Below, piece after piece: positions 16,915 through 25,961 of a stretch of 64,000 bases of DNA (position 1 is the stretch's first letter; each line of letters opens with the position of its first letter). Below the pieces are notes generated by a model. It did no database searches. It was not told the origin of the DNA and worked only from the letters and a program-made list of their open reading frames with translations. The position numbers were made by a program, and so were the translations under genes. Location of the stretch: the NCBI GenBank assembly GCA_963663665.2, contig CAXXKP010000001.1, positions 62,001 to 126,000 of the forward strand, written 5' to 3'. Source of the DNA: SABI01 sp963663665 (GTDB lineage: Bacteria; Spirochaetota; Spirochaetia; Sphaerochaetales; Sphaerochaetaceae).

Positions 16915-17795
16915 ATTTGACTCCCACTAATTGGTTGTTTTGTATACTCACGGAATAATCCTAATAACCTTGTGGTGATTTCTCCAGCTTTTCCTGTTCC
17001 AATCATCTGCCCATCAAGTATTGTGAGAGCTATAATCTCTGCAGCAGTTCCTGTGAGAAAAGCTTCATCACAATTCAGAAGATTAAAGTGAGTAAAAGGA
17101 ATTTCTTTCACTTCATATCCAGCATCTTGCGCTATACGAATAACAACTTTTCTTGTAATTCCATCAAGGGAGCCAAGGTATGATGGCGGAGTGAAGATTA
17201 CTGAATCTTTTATCATAAAGACATTATCACCTGTACATTCAGTAACAAGACCCTCTTCATTAAGCATTAAAGCTTCATCTGCGCCATAACGATGTGCTTC
17301 AATTGATGCAAGAATATTATTGAGGTAATTGAGACTTTTAATTTGAGGATCAACAATAGTAGCTTTATTTCTTCTATAGCTACTTGTGACAACCTTCAAT
17401 CCATCAATATAGGCTTGTTCCGGATACAACGCAACTTGGCCTGCAATACAAAAAAGTCGAGGAGGATGAGAAGATGGCTTTGGATACAACCCAAGCCCAT
17501 CTGCACCGCGTGTACAAACAAGACGCACATATCCATCGGTGAGGTTGTTCTTCCTGCATGATTCGAGAATAACCTCCTCTAACTCTTCAAAATTCAAGGG
17601 GAGAGTAAGACGAATTGCTTTAGCAGCACTAAAAAATCTTTTTAAGTGGTCTGTTAGTTTAAAAACTCTACCATGATACACTCTAATTCCTTCAAAGATA
17701 CCATCTCCATAAAGAAGACCGTGATCCAAAACTGGAACTTTTGCTTCACTCATTGGAACGAACTCACCATCTAAATATACTAATTGCTCACTCAT
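16911..17795 (-). CDS. ilvE: Branched-chain amino acid aminotransferase
   Basis: A 294-residue class IV PLP aminotransferase. The PLP lysine is in IKSLNYLNNILA (about residue 153), and YGDGIFEGIRVYHGRVFKL and LTGTAAEI are family landmarks. It catalyses the last transamination for Val, Leu and Ile, using glutamate. The gene is 28 nt after leuB and overlaps ilvD by 4 nt. Confidence 0.94.
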   Translation of the reverse strand: MSEQLVYLDGEFVPMSEAKVPVLDHGLLYGDGIFEGIRVYHGRVFKLTDHLKRFFSAAKAIRLTLPLNFEELEEVILESCRKNNLTDGYVRLVCTRGADGLGLYPKPSSHPPRLFCIAGQVALYPEQAYIDGLKVVTSSYRRNKATIVDPQIKSLNYLNNILASIEAHRYGADEALMLNEEGLVTECTGDNVFMIKDSVIFTPPSYLGSLDGITRKVVIRIAQDAGYEVKEIPFTHFNLLNCDEAFLTGTAAEIIALTILDGQMIGTGKAGEITTRLLGLFREYTKQPISGSQI

Positions 17796-17823
17796 CTTTT
17801 ACTTCTCCTATCTCTCTTAGATT

Positions 17824-18906
17824 TTATTTTTTATTCATATTAATAATTTCTTGGGCTATTAATGTACCCATTTCTTTTGTACCAACACTCTTCAAACCTG
17901 ATGAATAGATATCTCCTGTTCTATATCCTTTTTCAAGGACTGCTGTGACAGCTTTTTCAATGGCATCAGCTTCTTCATGTAAATGGAATGTATGACGAAG
18001 CATCATTGCACAAGAGAGTATAGTTGCTATCGGATTTGCTTTATCAAGCCCAGCAATATCAGGAGCAGAACCATGAATAGGTTCGTACATCCCAAAATTA
18101 TCTTCTTTAAGGGATGCTGAAGGTAACATGCCAATACTTCCTGTTATCATACTTGCTTCATCACTCAAGATGTCACCAAACATATTCGTCGTAACAATAA
18201 CATCGAACTGTCGTGGGTTCCTCACTAACTGCATTGCAGCATTATCTACATACATATGTGACAGTGCTACTTCTGGATAATCTTTCGCAACCTTTTCAAC
18301 ACTCTTTCTCCAAAGTCTAGAACTCTCGAGAATATTGGCTTTATCAACACTAAGAACCTTTTTATCTCTCTTCATAGCAATTTCAAAGGCTATCTTTGCA
18401 ATACGTTCTACTTCCTTCACACTATATTGCATTGTATCATAAGCACTAAGTCCATCACTACTTATTCCCCGCTTGCCGAAATAGATTCCACCAGTGAGTT
18501 CTCTGACGACCATGATGTCGAGTCCCCCCTCAATGAGTTCTTCTTTCAAAGGACAGGCTGAAGCGAGTTGAGGGTGAAGAATTGCAGGACGTAGATTACA
18601 AAAGAGACCAAGTGCGCCTCTAAGACCTAGTAGTGCTTGCTCAGGACGCAATTCACCACTAAGATGATCCCATTTTGGTCCACCTACAGCACCGAGGAGT
18701 ACGGCATCAGCGTCCTTACATCCAAGGACTGTAGATTCAGGAAGAGGAACTTTGACTGCATCAAGAGCTGCTCCTCCCGCAAGATAGAAGGAGAAGTCGA
18801 AGCGATGACCAAATTTCATCCCAACTTCTCCTAATACTTTAAGTCCTTCACTTACGATATCTGGTCCAATTCCATCCCCTGGGATTACAGCTATCTTTAA
18901 TTTCAT
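17824..18906 (-). CDS. leuB: 3-isopropylmalate dehydrogenase
   Basis: A 360-residue isocitrate/isopropylmalate dehydrogenase family enzyme, with IAVIPGDGIGPDIVSEGL at the N-terminus, the LRPEQALLGLR substrate loop, ELTGGIYFG, DKANILESSRLWR and NMFGDILSDEASMITGSIGMLPSA. It oxidises 3-isopropylmalate and probably also 3-methylmalate of the citramalate route. It overlaps leuD by 4 nt. Confidence 0.97.
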   Translation of the reverse strand: MKLKIAVIPGDGIGPDIVSEGLKVLGEVGMKFGHRFDFSFYLAGGAALDAVKVPLPESTVLGCKDADAVLLGAVGGPKWDHLSGELRPEQALLGLRGALGLFCNLRPAILHPQLASACPLKEELIEGGLDIMVVRELTGGIYFGKRGISSDGLSAYDTMQYSVKEVERIAKIAFEIAMKRDKKVLSVDKANILESSRLWRKSVEKVAKDYPEVALSHMYVDNAAMQLVRNPRQFDVIVTTNMFGDILSDEASMITGSIGMLPSASLKEDNFGMYEPIHGSAPDIAGLDKANPIATILSCAMMLRHTFHLHEEADAIEKAVTAVLEKGYRTGDIYSSGLKSVGTKEMGTLIAQEIINMNKK

Positions 18907-19397
18907 TTCTTCATTCCTTTCTTTAAATAGTTCACAAGTCCATCAGAAGCAATCATCTCTTGGATGAATGGTGGAAATGGTTCAGCTTGAAAACAAGCAC
19001 CTGTTGTCTCATTGCAGATTGTCCCTGTAGTAAAGTCGACATCCAAAACATCTCCACTTTTAATTCCCTCAATCGCTTGTGGACATTCAAGAATAGGAAG
19101 ACCAATATTGATTGAATTTCTGTAAAAAATACGAGCAAAACTAGAGGCGATAACACAACTAATTCCAGCTGTTTTTATTGAAAGAGGTGCATGTTCACGA
19201 GAAGAGCCACATCCAAAGTTCTTATTAGCGACCATAATGTCCCCTACTTTAACATTCTTCACAAAATCTTTATCAATATCTTCCATACAATGGCTCGCTA
19301 ATTCTTTTGGGTCTGAGGTATTTAAATAGCGAGCTGGGATGATTACATCAGTGTCGACGTTATCTCCATATCTAAAAGCTTTTCCATGTGCGTTCAT
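18903..19397 (-). CDS. leuD: 3-isopropylmalate dehydratase small subunit
   Basis: A 164-residue small subunit with FRYGDNVDTDVIIPARYL at the N-terminus and the substrate-binding NKNFGCGSSREHAPLSIK loop. The short form (about 160-170 residues) is the kind found in archaea and many anaerobes and pairs with the roughly 420-residue LeuC encoded just upstream with no gap. It isomerises isopropylmalate and, in this operon, probably citramalate. Confidence 0.96.
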   Translation of the reverse strand: MNAHGKAFRYGDNVDTDVIIPARYLNTSDPKELASHCMEDIDKDFVKNVKVGDIMVANKNFGCGSSREHAPLSIKTAGISCVIASSFARIFYRNSINIGLPILECPQAIEGIKSGDVLDVDFTTGTICNETTGACFQAEPFPPFIQEMIASDGLVNYLKKGMKK

Positions 19398-20675
19398 TTA
19401 GTTATTCTCCTTGAGTGTTTCTGGGTTTGTGATATAACCGGTAAGTGCACTAGCAGCTGCAACAGCAGGGCTTGCTAAGTATACTTCGCTACCTGGATGT
19501 CCCATTCTTCCAACAAAGTTTCTGTTTGTGGTAGCAATTGCTCTTTCCCCTTCTGCGAGAATACCAAGATGCCCACCTAGACATGGTCCACATGTCGGTG
19601 TGTTCACAGCGACACCTGCTTCAACAAAGATCTTCAAGAGACCTTCACTCATTGCATCCAAATATATCTGTTGTGTCGCTGGGAATACAAGTGCTCTTAC
19701 ACCAGAAGCAACTTGTTTCCCTTTTAGGATTCCTGCTGCGACTCTGAGATCACTTAATTTACCATTTGTGCATGAGCCTATTACGACCTGATCAATTTTC
19801 ACTTCTTTTTCACCAATTGTATCGATGGTACGAGTGTTGCTAGGAAGATGTGGGAAGGCTATTGTTGGTTTAATACTACTTAGATCAATCTCGTATACTT
19901 CCTCATATTCAGCATCCCCATCAGCTTCAAAAATAACTGGGGCCTTCTTATTATGCTCTTTAAGATACGCTAGGGCTACTTCATCTGCAGGGAAAATACC
20001 ATTTTTAGCCCCTGCTTCAATAGCCATATTGCAGATAGTAAAACGGTCATCTATCGTAAGGCTTTTTAATCCAGGACCACTGTATTCCATCGATTTATAG
20101 AGAGCACCATCAACACCAATGAGTCCAATGATATGTAAAATCACATCCTTTCCAGATACCCATTTCTGCAGAGACCCTGTTAGATAGAACTTCTGAGCAG
20201 TAGGAACTTTAAACCAAGCTTTACCTGTTGCCATCGCCCCTGCCATATCAGTAGATCCAACTCCTGTCGAAAAAGCTCCCAGTGCTCCATACGTGCAAGT
20301 GTGAGAATCAGCTCCAATGATTAGGTCTCCTGCATTCACAAGGCCTTGTTCAGGAAGAAGTGCATGTTCAATTCCCATCTGTCCTATCTCAAAGTAATTC
20401 TCTATCTCTTTATCGTGAGCAAATTCTCTCATTGCCTTACATTGCATTGCGGCCTTAATATCTTTATTGGGTGCAAAATGGTCAGGAACAAGGGCGACTT
20501 TCTTTTTGTCAAACACCTTATCAATTCCGAATTTCTTAAATTCATTGATTGCTACTGGGCTTGTAATATCATTGCCTAATACTAAATCAAGATTTGCCAT
20601 TATGAGTTGTCCACTACGCACTTCTTTTAAGTTAGCGTGATGGGCAAGAATCTTTTGGCTCATGGTCATGCTCAT
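19398..20675 (-). CDS. leuC: 3-isopropylmalate dehydratase large subunit
   Basis: A 425-residue aconitase-family protein. The [4Fe-4S] ligands are in IGSCTNGK (about residue 301) and TCGPCLGGH (about 361-369). VPDHFAPNKDIKA and GADSHTCTYGALGAFSTGVGSTDMA are conserved. The size matches the archaeal-type LeuC/homoaconitase group that partners small LeuD proteins. It overlaps cimA by 4 nt. Confidence 0.97.
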   Translation of the reverse strand: MSMTMSQKILAHHANLKEVRSGQLIMANLDLVLGNDITSPVAINEFKKFGIDKVFDKKKVALVPDHFAPNKDIKAAMQCKAMREFAHDKEIENYFEIGQMGIEHALLPEQGLVNAGDLIIGADSHTCTYGALGAFSTGVGSTDMAGAMATGKAWFKVPTAQKFYLTGSLQKWVSGKDVILHIIGLIGVDGALYKSMEYSGPGLKSLTIDDRFTICNMAIEAGAKNGIFPADEVALAYLKEHNKKAPVIFEADGDAEYEEVYEIDLSSIKPTIAFPHLPSNTRTIDTIGEKEVKIDQVVIGSCTNGKLSDLRVAAGILKGKQVASGVRALVFPATQQIYLDAMSEGLLKIFVEAGVAVNTPTCGPCLGGHLGILAEGERAIATTNRNFVGRMGHPGSEVYLASPAVAAASALTGYITNPETLKENN

Positions 20676-22312
20676 ACAGTATCTCCTTTGGTATGATGAG
20701 TTGAAGGGACGACTCCCTCTTTCATTAATTTATATTCAATTGAATCGACGAGTGCCATCCAACTTGCTTCTATTAAGTCAGTAGAGACTCCCATGGTTGA
20801 CCATGTATTCTCTCCATCTGTTGTTTCTATAAGAACTCTCACCTTTGCAGCTGAAGCATGCATCGAATCTAATACACGAACCTTGTAATCACTTAGGTGG
20901 ATGCTTGAGAGCTGTGGGTAAAAATTCTCTAACACTTTTCTAAGTGCTCTATCAATAGCATGAACTGGGCCATCTCCTTGAGCAACCTCGATAGCACTCT
21001 CTTTGTTGACAAAGACCTTTACTACAGCTGTGTGACTTGTAAGGCTTTCTCCACCTCGGATAGGCATCTCACCAAAAGTCTTGTAATGATCGAGAGTAAA
21101 GTATGGAGTATACTTGCCAAGAATTTTTGCAATCACCAATTCAAATGAGCTCTCAGCTCCTTCAAATTGATAGCCACTCATTTCTAATTGTTTAAGAGAG
21201 TCGATAATTTTCTTCGTTATAGGGGCATCTTTATCAAGATGAGGAGCATATTTCTGAATTCTTTTTAGGATCGTTGCTCGCCCAGCAACTTCACTCATCA
21301 GCAACCTTCGCTCATTCCCTACTACTTCAGGAGGAATATGTTCAAATGATGCTGGATTCTTAGAAACGCCGTCGATGTGCATACCGCCTTTGTGAGTGAA
21401 AGCACTTCGCCCAATATAAGGAGTTCCATGAGGTATTGAGATATTGGCAATTTCTGCTACAGAGTGGGAAATATGAGTAAGAGATGCTAGTTGGTCAGAA
21501 GAAAGCACATCAAAGCCCATCTTTAATTGGAGGGTAGGAATGATAGTTGCTAAATTTGTATTTCCACATCTCTCCCCAAAACCAACTAGAGTTCCTTGTA
21601 CTTGTCTCGCCCCCATCTCTACAGCGATTAGAGAGTTTGCCTCAGCACATGATGAATCATTGTGGGCATGAATTCCTATAATCACGTCGGGGTATTCTTT
21701 TTTAAAGAGCTCTACAACATCACTTGTAGCATCTCGAATCACTGAAGGGATTGTACCTCCACGAGTATCACAGAGAGCAATACTCTTAGCTCCTGCTTTT
21801 GCCGCCTCTAACACTGTTTGAATGGCATATTTTTTATTCTCAATGTAGCCGTCGTAAAAATGTTCTGCATCGAAGATGACTTGTTTCCCTTTACTGACCA
21901 AATACTCAATGGTGTCACAAATCATATTCAAGTTCTCTTTTAGAGTTGTTTTAATAATATCGGTAACTTGAAAATCCCAACTCTTACCAAAAATTGAGAC
22001 CCACTTGGTTCCTGCTGAAATAAGAGAAGAGATATTAACATCCTCTGAAGCACTACTATTTCTTCTTCGTGTCGACCCAAATGCAACAAGTTTCACATTT
22101 TTAAGTTTAAGAGTTTGAACTTCCTGAAAGAACTCTAGATCCTTTGGGTTAGAACCTGGGTTTCCTGCTTCAATATAATCGACACCGAGAGTATCAAGCA
22201 GTTGCACAATCTTAATTTTATCGAGAACTGAAAAACTTATTCCCTCTGCCTGAGCTCCATCTCTTAACGTAGAGTCAAATATTTCTACACTATTATTGTT
22301 GTGATATTCCAC
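20672..22312 (-). CDS. cimA: Citramalate synthase
   Basis: An alpha-isopropylmalate-synthase-family enzyme that joins pyruvate and acetyl-CoA to citramalate, opening a threonine-independent route to isoleucine. VEIFDSTLRDGAQAEGISFSV, the HAHNDSSCAEANSL metal site and the C-terminal LeuA-type allosteric domain are present; the AQAEGI variant of the catalytic motif marks CimA rather than LeuA. The open frame reaches 22351 (GTG), giving 559 residues, but the GTG at 22312 has GGGAG 6 nt upstream and gives the usual N-terminal length (546 residues), so it is preferred. It overlaps the end of leuA by 20 nt. No threonine deaminase is seen in the operon. Confidence 0.92.
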   Translation of the reverse strand: MEYHNNNSVEIFDSTLRDGAQAEGISFSVLDKIKIVQLLDTLGVDYIEAGNPGSNPKDLEFFQEVQTLKLKNVKLVAFGSTRRRNSSASEDVNISSLISAGTKWVSIFGKSWDFQVTDIIKTTLKENLNMICDTIEYLVSKGKQVIFDAEHFYDGYIENKKYAIQTVLEAAKAGAKSIALCDTRGGTIPSVIRDATSDVVELFKKEYPDVIIGIHAHNDSSCAEANSLIAVEMGARQVQGTLVGFGERCGNTNLATIIPTLQLKMGFDVLSSDQLASLTHISHSVAEIANISIPHGTPYIGRSAFTHKGGMHIDGVSKNPASFEHIPPEVVGNERRLLMSEVAGRATILKRIQKYAPHLDKDAPITKKIIDSLKQLEMSGYQFEGAESSFELVIAKILGKYTPYFTLDHYKTFGEMPIRGGESLTSHTAVVKVFVNKESAIEVAQGDGPVHAIDRALRKVLENFYPQLSSIHLSDYKVRVLDSMHASAAKVRVLIETTDGENTWSTMGVSTDLIEASWMALVDSIEYKLMKEGVVPSTHHTKGDTV

Positions 22313-23960
22313 GATGTTCTCCCATTTCAATTTCTTGTTGGATAGTTCCACTCACTTTCATATCCTTTGAGAGTTCTTCCTCACTAAGAGAAATCCACTC
22401 TTTTGCAGTTTTTCCTGCATTCAATGTTGTATCTATTTCATCGGAGTGAGTTTCACTCACTTCAATCATTCTATTTACAGCACTAATGAGACTAAGGAGA
22501 GATGCCTCAATAACATCAGTTGAGATTCCTCTTCCTCGGTAAACACCATGTGCATCACTGATTTTCACAAGCACTTCCCCAAGAGCATCTCGGTGCTCAG
22601 TTACTGCTCTTAATTGATAATCTTCTAAAGCATAAGAGTGTTTTATGATTCTTTCTACTGCTTTATAGCATGCGTACACAGGTCCTGTTGCCATCTCTAC
22701 TGCTTGAATCTTTTTGTTATTCCTTCTCAAAGTAACACATGCTGTTGCAGTCATTAAATTTCCGCTGTTAACCACGAAATTATCGAGCTCATATATTTGT
22801 GGACCACTTTGTGTTCCACTCTCCATTAAAGCGATAAGATCTCTATCGGTAATCTCTTTTTTCTTGTCTGCAATATTCTTAAAATCAGCAAATAGTTTTG
22901 CACTAAGGGTAGCATCAAGTGTATATCCTAGTTCATTCATTCTGTGGTTGAAGGCATGTTGTCCAGAGTGCTTTCCTAATACCATAGTTGTTTTCTTTAA
23001 CCCTATAGAGGATGGCGTCATAATTTCATAGGTAAGTGAATTAGCAAGCATACCATGTTGATGAATACCAGACTCATGAGCGAAGGCATTAGCTCCAACA
23101 ATCGCTTTATTTGGAGAAATAGGGACTGTTGTAATTGTAGATAATAATCTTGCTGTATTATAGAGTTGAGTAGTGTCTAGATTATATGAGAAGTCGTATA
23201 CTTCATTACGTGTCCGAATTGCCATAACCAGTTCTTCTACTGAAGCATTTCCAGCCCTTTCTCCTATACCTAATACGGTACACTCAGCTTGCGTTGCTCC
23301 AGCCTTAAGACCAGCTAATGTGTTTGCTACAGCAAGGCCTAAATCATTATGGCAGTGTACAGCAAGATTTGCTTTATCAATATTAGGAACATTATTCATA
23401 ATATAACTAATCAGAGATCCAAACTCATCTGGAGTTGTGTACCCTACAGTATCTGGAATGTTGATAATGGTTGCACCACTATGTATCACTCCTTCGATAA
23501 TACGGCAAAGATAATCTCTATCACTCCGAGTTGCATCCTCAGCAGAGAATTCAACCTCTGGAGAGAGGTTCCTCGCATACTTTACCATAGAAATGGCTTG
23601 GTTATAGGCACCTTGTTCACTCATTTTAAGTTTATATTGGAGGTGTAGGGCACTCGTTGCGATGAAGGTATGAATTCTGGGTTTCTTTGCTCCCTTCACC
23701 GCTTCCCAAGCCCTATCTATATCCTTCGTGAGAGCTCTAGAGAGGGATGCGACTGTAGATTCTTTTATTACTGAGGCGATTGTTTGAACTGCCTCAAAAT
23801 CACCTGGGCTCGCTATAGCAAATCCTGCTTCAATGACATCTACTTTTAGGAGTTCAAGCTGTTTTGCGAATCGAACTTTTTGTTCTAAGTTCATACTATA
23901 ACCTGGAGCTTGTTCTCCATCTCGAAGTGTTGTGTCAAAGATTGTAATACCTTTTGCCAT
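22293..23960 (-). CDS. leuA: 2-isopropylmalate synthase
   Basis: A 555-residue enzyme of the LeuA family, condensing 2-ketoisovalerate with acetyl-CoA. GITIFDTTLRDGEQAPGYSM, the metal-binding HCHNDLGLAVAN, GIGERAGNASVEE and SGIHQHGM are all present, and a C-terminal LeuA dimer/allosteric domain follows. It is longer than the common 510-520 residues because of a charged tail after about residue 515. It and CimA are close relatives encoded next to each other, giving separate routes to leucine and isoleucine. Confidence 0.95.
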   Translation of the reverse strand: MAKGITIFDTTLRDGEQAPGYSMNLEQKVRFAKQLELLKVDVIEAGFAIASPGDFEAVQTIASVIKESTVASLSRALTKDIDRAWEAVKGAKKPRIHTFIATSALHLQYKLKMSEQGAYNQAISMVKYARNLSPEVEFSAEDATRSDRDYLCRIIEGVIHSGATIINIPDTVGYTTPDEFGSLISYIMNNVPNIDKANLAVHCHNDLGLAVANTLAGLKAGATQAECTVLGIGERAGNASVEELVMAIRTRNEVYDFSYNLDTTQLYNTARLLSTITTVPISPNKAIVGANAFAHESGIHQHGMLANSLTYEIMTPSSIGLKKTTMVLGKHSGQHAFNHRMNELGYTLDATLSAKLFADFKNIADKKKEITDRDLIALMESGTQSGPQIYELDNFVVNSGNLMTATACVTLRRNNKKIQAVEMATGPVYACYKAVERIIKHSYALEDYQLRAVTEHRDALGEVLVKISDAHGVYRGRGISTDVIEASLLSLISAVNRMIEVSETHSDEIDTTLNAGKTAKEWISLSEEELSKDMKVSGTIQQEIEMGEHRGISQQ

Positions 23961-23999
23961 ATTTTTCCCTCTCTATTAAAATAATTTTACTATTATGAG

Positions 24000-24992
24000 T
24001 TATTTCTTTAACCAGCTCATTAATTTTCTTAATCTCTTTCCTGTTGTTTCTAACAAACTTTCACTCTCAATTCTTCGTTTTGCATTGAAGAAAGGACGTT
24101 TCACTTGGTTCTCTAAAAGCCAGTTTCGAGCGAATGTACCATCTTGGATTTCAGAAAGAACGTTCTTCATCTCTTTTCTTGTTTCTTGGGTAATGATTCT
24201 ATCTCCACTTACATAATCACCATACTCTGCTGTATCACTGATTGAATAACGCATGTAAGAGAGCCCGCCTTGGTTGATAAGGTCAACAATAAGCTTCATT
24301 TCGTGGCAGCATTCGAAGTATGCCATTTCAGGTTGGTAACCAGCCTCAACAAGGGTATCGAACCCTGCCTTGATAAGGGAAGAAACTCCCCCACAAAGGA
24401 TTGCCTGTTCTCCAAAGAGGTCGGTCTCTGTTTCTTCTTTAAAAGATGTTTCAAAAATTCCAGCTCTTCCAGCTCCAAGTCCTGCAGCATAAGCAAGAGC
24501 TACTTCTTTAGAATCCCCTGATGGGTCCTGATGGACTGCAATAAGGGAAGGAACTCCTTTCCCTTCCTGGAATTGGCTACGTACTGTATGACCTGGTCCT
24601 TTTGGGGCAATCATTATAACGTTAACATCTTGAGGAGCAACAACTTGTCCGAAGTGGATATTAAAGCCATGAGCAAATGCAATATAGTTTCCTTTTTTAA
24701 GGCCAGGAAGGATGTCTGCTTGATAAATAGCTCCAGCTTTTTCATCATTGACAAGCATCATGATTACATCACAAGCGGCTGCAGCCTCTTTGGCGGTTGA
24801 CACTTTCAAACCGGCTTCTTCTGCGATTTTCCATGAAGGAGAACCTTCATACAACCCTACTGTTACATCAAAACCTGATTCAAATAGATTTAAAGCATGT
24901 GCATGCCCTTGGCTACCATAGCCAATAATTGCAATTTTCTTGTTTTTAAGAACCTTTAAATCGACATCGCTTTCATAATACATAGTACTCAT
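24000..24992 (-). CDS. ilvC: Ketol-acid reductoisomerase
   Basis: A 330-residue class I ketol-acid reductoisomerase. The Rossmann motif GYGSQGHAHALNL is at about residues 24-36, and the metal and substrate residues are in DLFGEQAILCGG and in the C-terminal knotted domain (AYFECCHEMKLIVDL). The cofactor-specificity loop reads VGLYEGSPSW, where NADPH enzymes commonly have an Arg at the Tyr position; NADH use is possible. The gene is 33 nt after ilvN. Confidence 0.97.
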   Translation of the reverse strand: MSTMYYESDVDLKVLKNKKIAIIGYGSQGHAHALNLFESGFDVTVGLYEGSPSWKIAEEAGLKVSTAKEAAAACDVIMMLVNDEKAGAIYQADILPGLKKGNYIAFAHGFNIHFGQVVAPQDVNVIMIAPKGPGHTVRSQFQEGKGVPSLIAVHQDPSGDSKEVALAYAAGLGAGRAGIFETSFKEETETDLFGEQAILCGGVSSLIKAGFDTLVEAGYQPEMAYFECCHEMKLIVDLINQGGLSYMRYSISDTAEYGDYVSGDRIITQETRKEMKNVLSEIQDGTFARNWLLENQVKRPFFNAKRRIESESLLETTGKRLRKLMSWLKK

Positions 24993-25025
24993 AACTCCCT
25001 AACTCCTTATATCCCTTGATTTGTG

Positions 25026-25526
25026 TTATTTGTTACTCACCATTGCTTGTGAGCCTCTTTCCATTGCGGTAATACCTGTTCGAACGAGTTCTGTGATCCC
25101 ATACGGTCTCACTAAATGTAAAAAAGTTGATACCTTATCGGCATTTCCTGTGATTCGCATCGTAAGGGTACTTTCAGTTACATCCATAATTTTCGCTTTA
25201 AAGATTTCAGAAAGTTCAACTACTGCTGCTCGTGTTTTAGGTGTGGTACTTACTTTTACAAGGACAAGCTCTGTTTGGATTGATCCTTGGTGAGTAAGTT
25301 CGACAACTTTCTTTACATCGTGAAGCTTCTCTACTTGTTTTTCGATTTGTTCAACTATCTGCCTATCCCCTGTTACAACAATCGTGATTCTGCTGATTTC
25401 GGGAGTTTCCGTTTCCCCGACAGACAGGCTATCAATATTGTAGCCTCTACGACTAAACAAGCCAACGACTCGAGATAAGACTCCAGGTTGGTTATTAACT
25501 AAAATTCCAAGTGTATAACGATCCAT
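25026..25526 (-). CDS. ilvN: Acetolactate synthase regulatory (small) subunit
   Basis: A 166-residue small subunit with an N-terminal ACT domain, RYTLGILVNNQPGVLSRVVGLFSRRGYNIDSLSVG, that binds valine in this family, and a second ACT-like C-terminal half that activates the large subunit. It is the first structural gene after the attenuator leader; GAGGAG lies 6 nt before the start. Its catalytic partner ilvB is at the far end of the operon. Confidence 0.95.
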   Translation of the reverse strand: MDRYTLGILVNNQPGVLSRVVGLFSRRGYNIDSLSVGETETPEISRITIVVTGDRQIVEQIEKQVEKLHDVKKVVELTHQGSIQTELVLVKVSTTPKTRAAVVELSEIFKAKIMDVTESTLTMRITGNADKVSTFLHLVRPYGITELVRTGITAMERGSQAMVSNK

Positions 25527-25568
25527 ATGCTACTCCTCTTATGCTCAATTTCAGGTGCGTAAATTCGA

Positions 25569-25632
25569 ACGGTACACCAATACGCCGTGAAGGAGATTCC
25601 CCCACGGCTGCACCAGTAATGGTATACCGTGG
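25569..25632 (-). promoter_or_regulatory. Attenuator-like alternative RNA stems before ilvN
   Basis: On the transcript, ACGGUAUACCA (25620-25630) can pair with UGGUGUACCGU (25569-25579) over 11 bp with one G-U pair. This encloses a 10-bp hairpin spanning 25585-25607 (arms 25598-25607 and 25585-25594, two G-U pairs). A competing stem joins CCACGG (25627-25632) to CCGUGG (25602-25607), which cannot coexist with either. The first arm begins 2-3 nt after the leader stop codon, so ribosome position would decide which pairing forms. No long U-tract follows, so the terminator mechanism is not clear. Confidence 0.6.
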
Positions 25633-25633
25633 T

Positions 25634-25777
25634 TTAGAGAATAATTAGTACTACTAGAATAATTACAGATAGGATAGAGGTTGTTACGCTGTTGGCAGAT
25701 ATGAGAGAAGTCCCACTCATGGAGTGAGAAAGATTGAGATAATATCTATTCTTTTTAAACCCTGCCGTTTTCAACAC
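25634..25777 (-). CDS. ilv-leu operon leader peptide
   Basis: A short open frame ends with ILSVIILVVLIIL and a stop: 12 of its last 13 codons are Ile, Leu or Val, the three amino acids made by the operon that follows. This is the hallmark of a transcription-attenuation leader peptide such as IlvL or IlvB-leader. The frame is open from 25816, but the predicted promoter would start transcription near 25800, so an internal start is expected. GTG at 25777 (47 residues) or TTG at 25774 have GAGG 5-8 nt upstream; ATG at 25720 (28 residues, MSGTSLISANS...) lacks a good ribosome site. The stop codon lies right before mutually exclusive RNA stems. Confidence 0.75.
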   Translation of the reverse strand: MLKTAGFKKNRYYLNLSHSMSGTSLISANSVTTSILSVIILVVLIIL

Positions 25778-25807
25778 TGGCACCTCATAAACAAAGATTG
25801 TTTCTGT

Positions 25808-25833
25808 TTTATACATCTATTCCACATTTGTCA
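25808..25833 (-). promoter_or_regulatory. Promoter of the ilv-leu operon
   Basis: On the minus strand a perfect TTGACA (25828-25833) is followed after 15 nt by TATAAA (25808-25813). The spacer is short; TAAAAC gives 17 nt. Transcription would start near 25800, leaving a leader of about 270 nt before ilvN. AT-rich DNA upstream (25850-25900) contains two TATTTATRCA-like repeats of unknown meaning. Confidence 0.5.
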
Positions 25834-25948
25834 ACCGCTAAGCATACTTTTATATAAATATTTATACAATATTTATGCAAAAAGACTGAATAAGGGTAAT
25901 TTACACCATTTTTTCATAATTAATATAGCTTGGAGAGAAAAGTTTAGC

Positions 25949-25954
25949 TACAAT
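25949..25954 (+). promoter_or_regulatory. -10 box 7 nt before the histidine kinase start codon
   Basis: TACAAT matches the -10 consensus in 5 of 6 positions and ends 7 nt before the ATG at 25962, which lacks a well-placed Shine-Dalgarno site (GGAGAG is about 25 nt away). This suggests a leaderless message. No good -35 box is visible at 17 nt, so the call is tentative. Confidence 0.35.
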
Positions 25955-25961
25955 CAGATGT

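Noticed and set aside
25778..25816. Full 60-residue leader frame starting at ATG 25816
   Set aside because: The predicted promoter would start transcription near 25800, inside this stretch, and the ATG has only a weak GGA before it. A later start with GAGG upstream is preferred.
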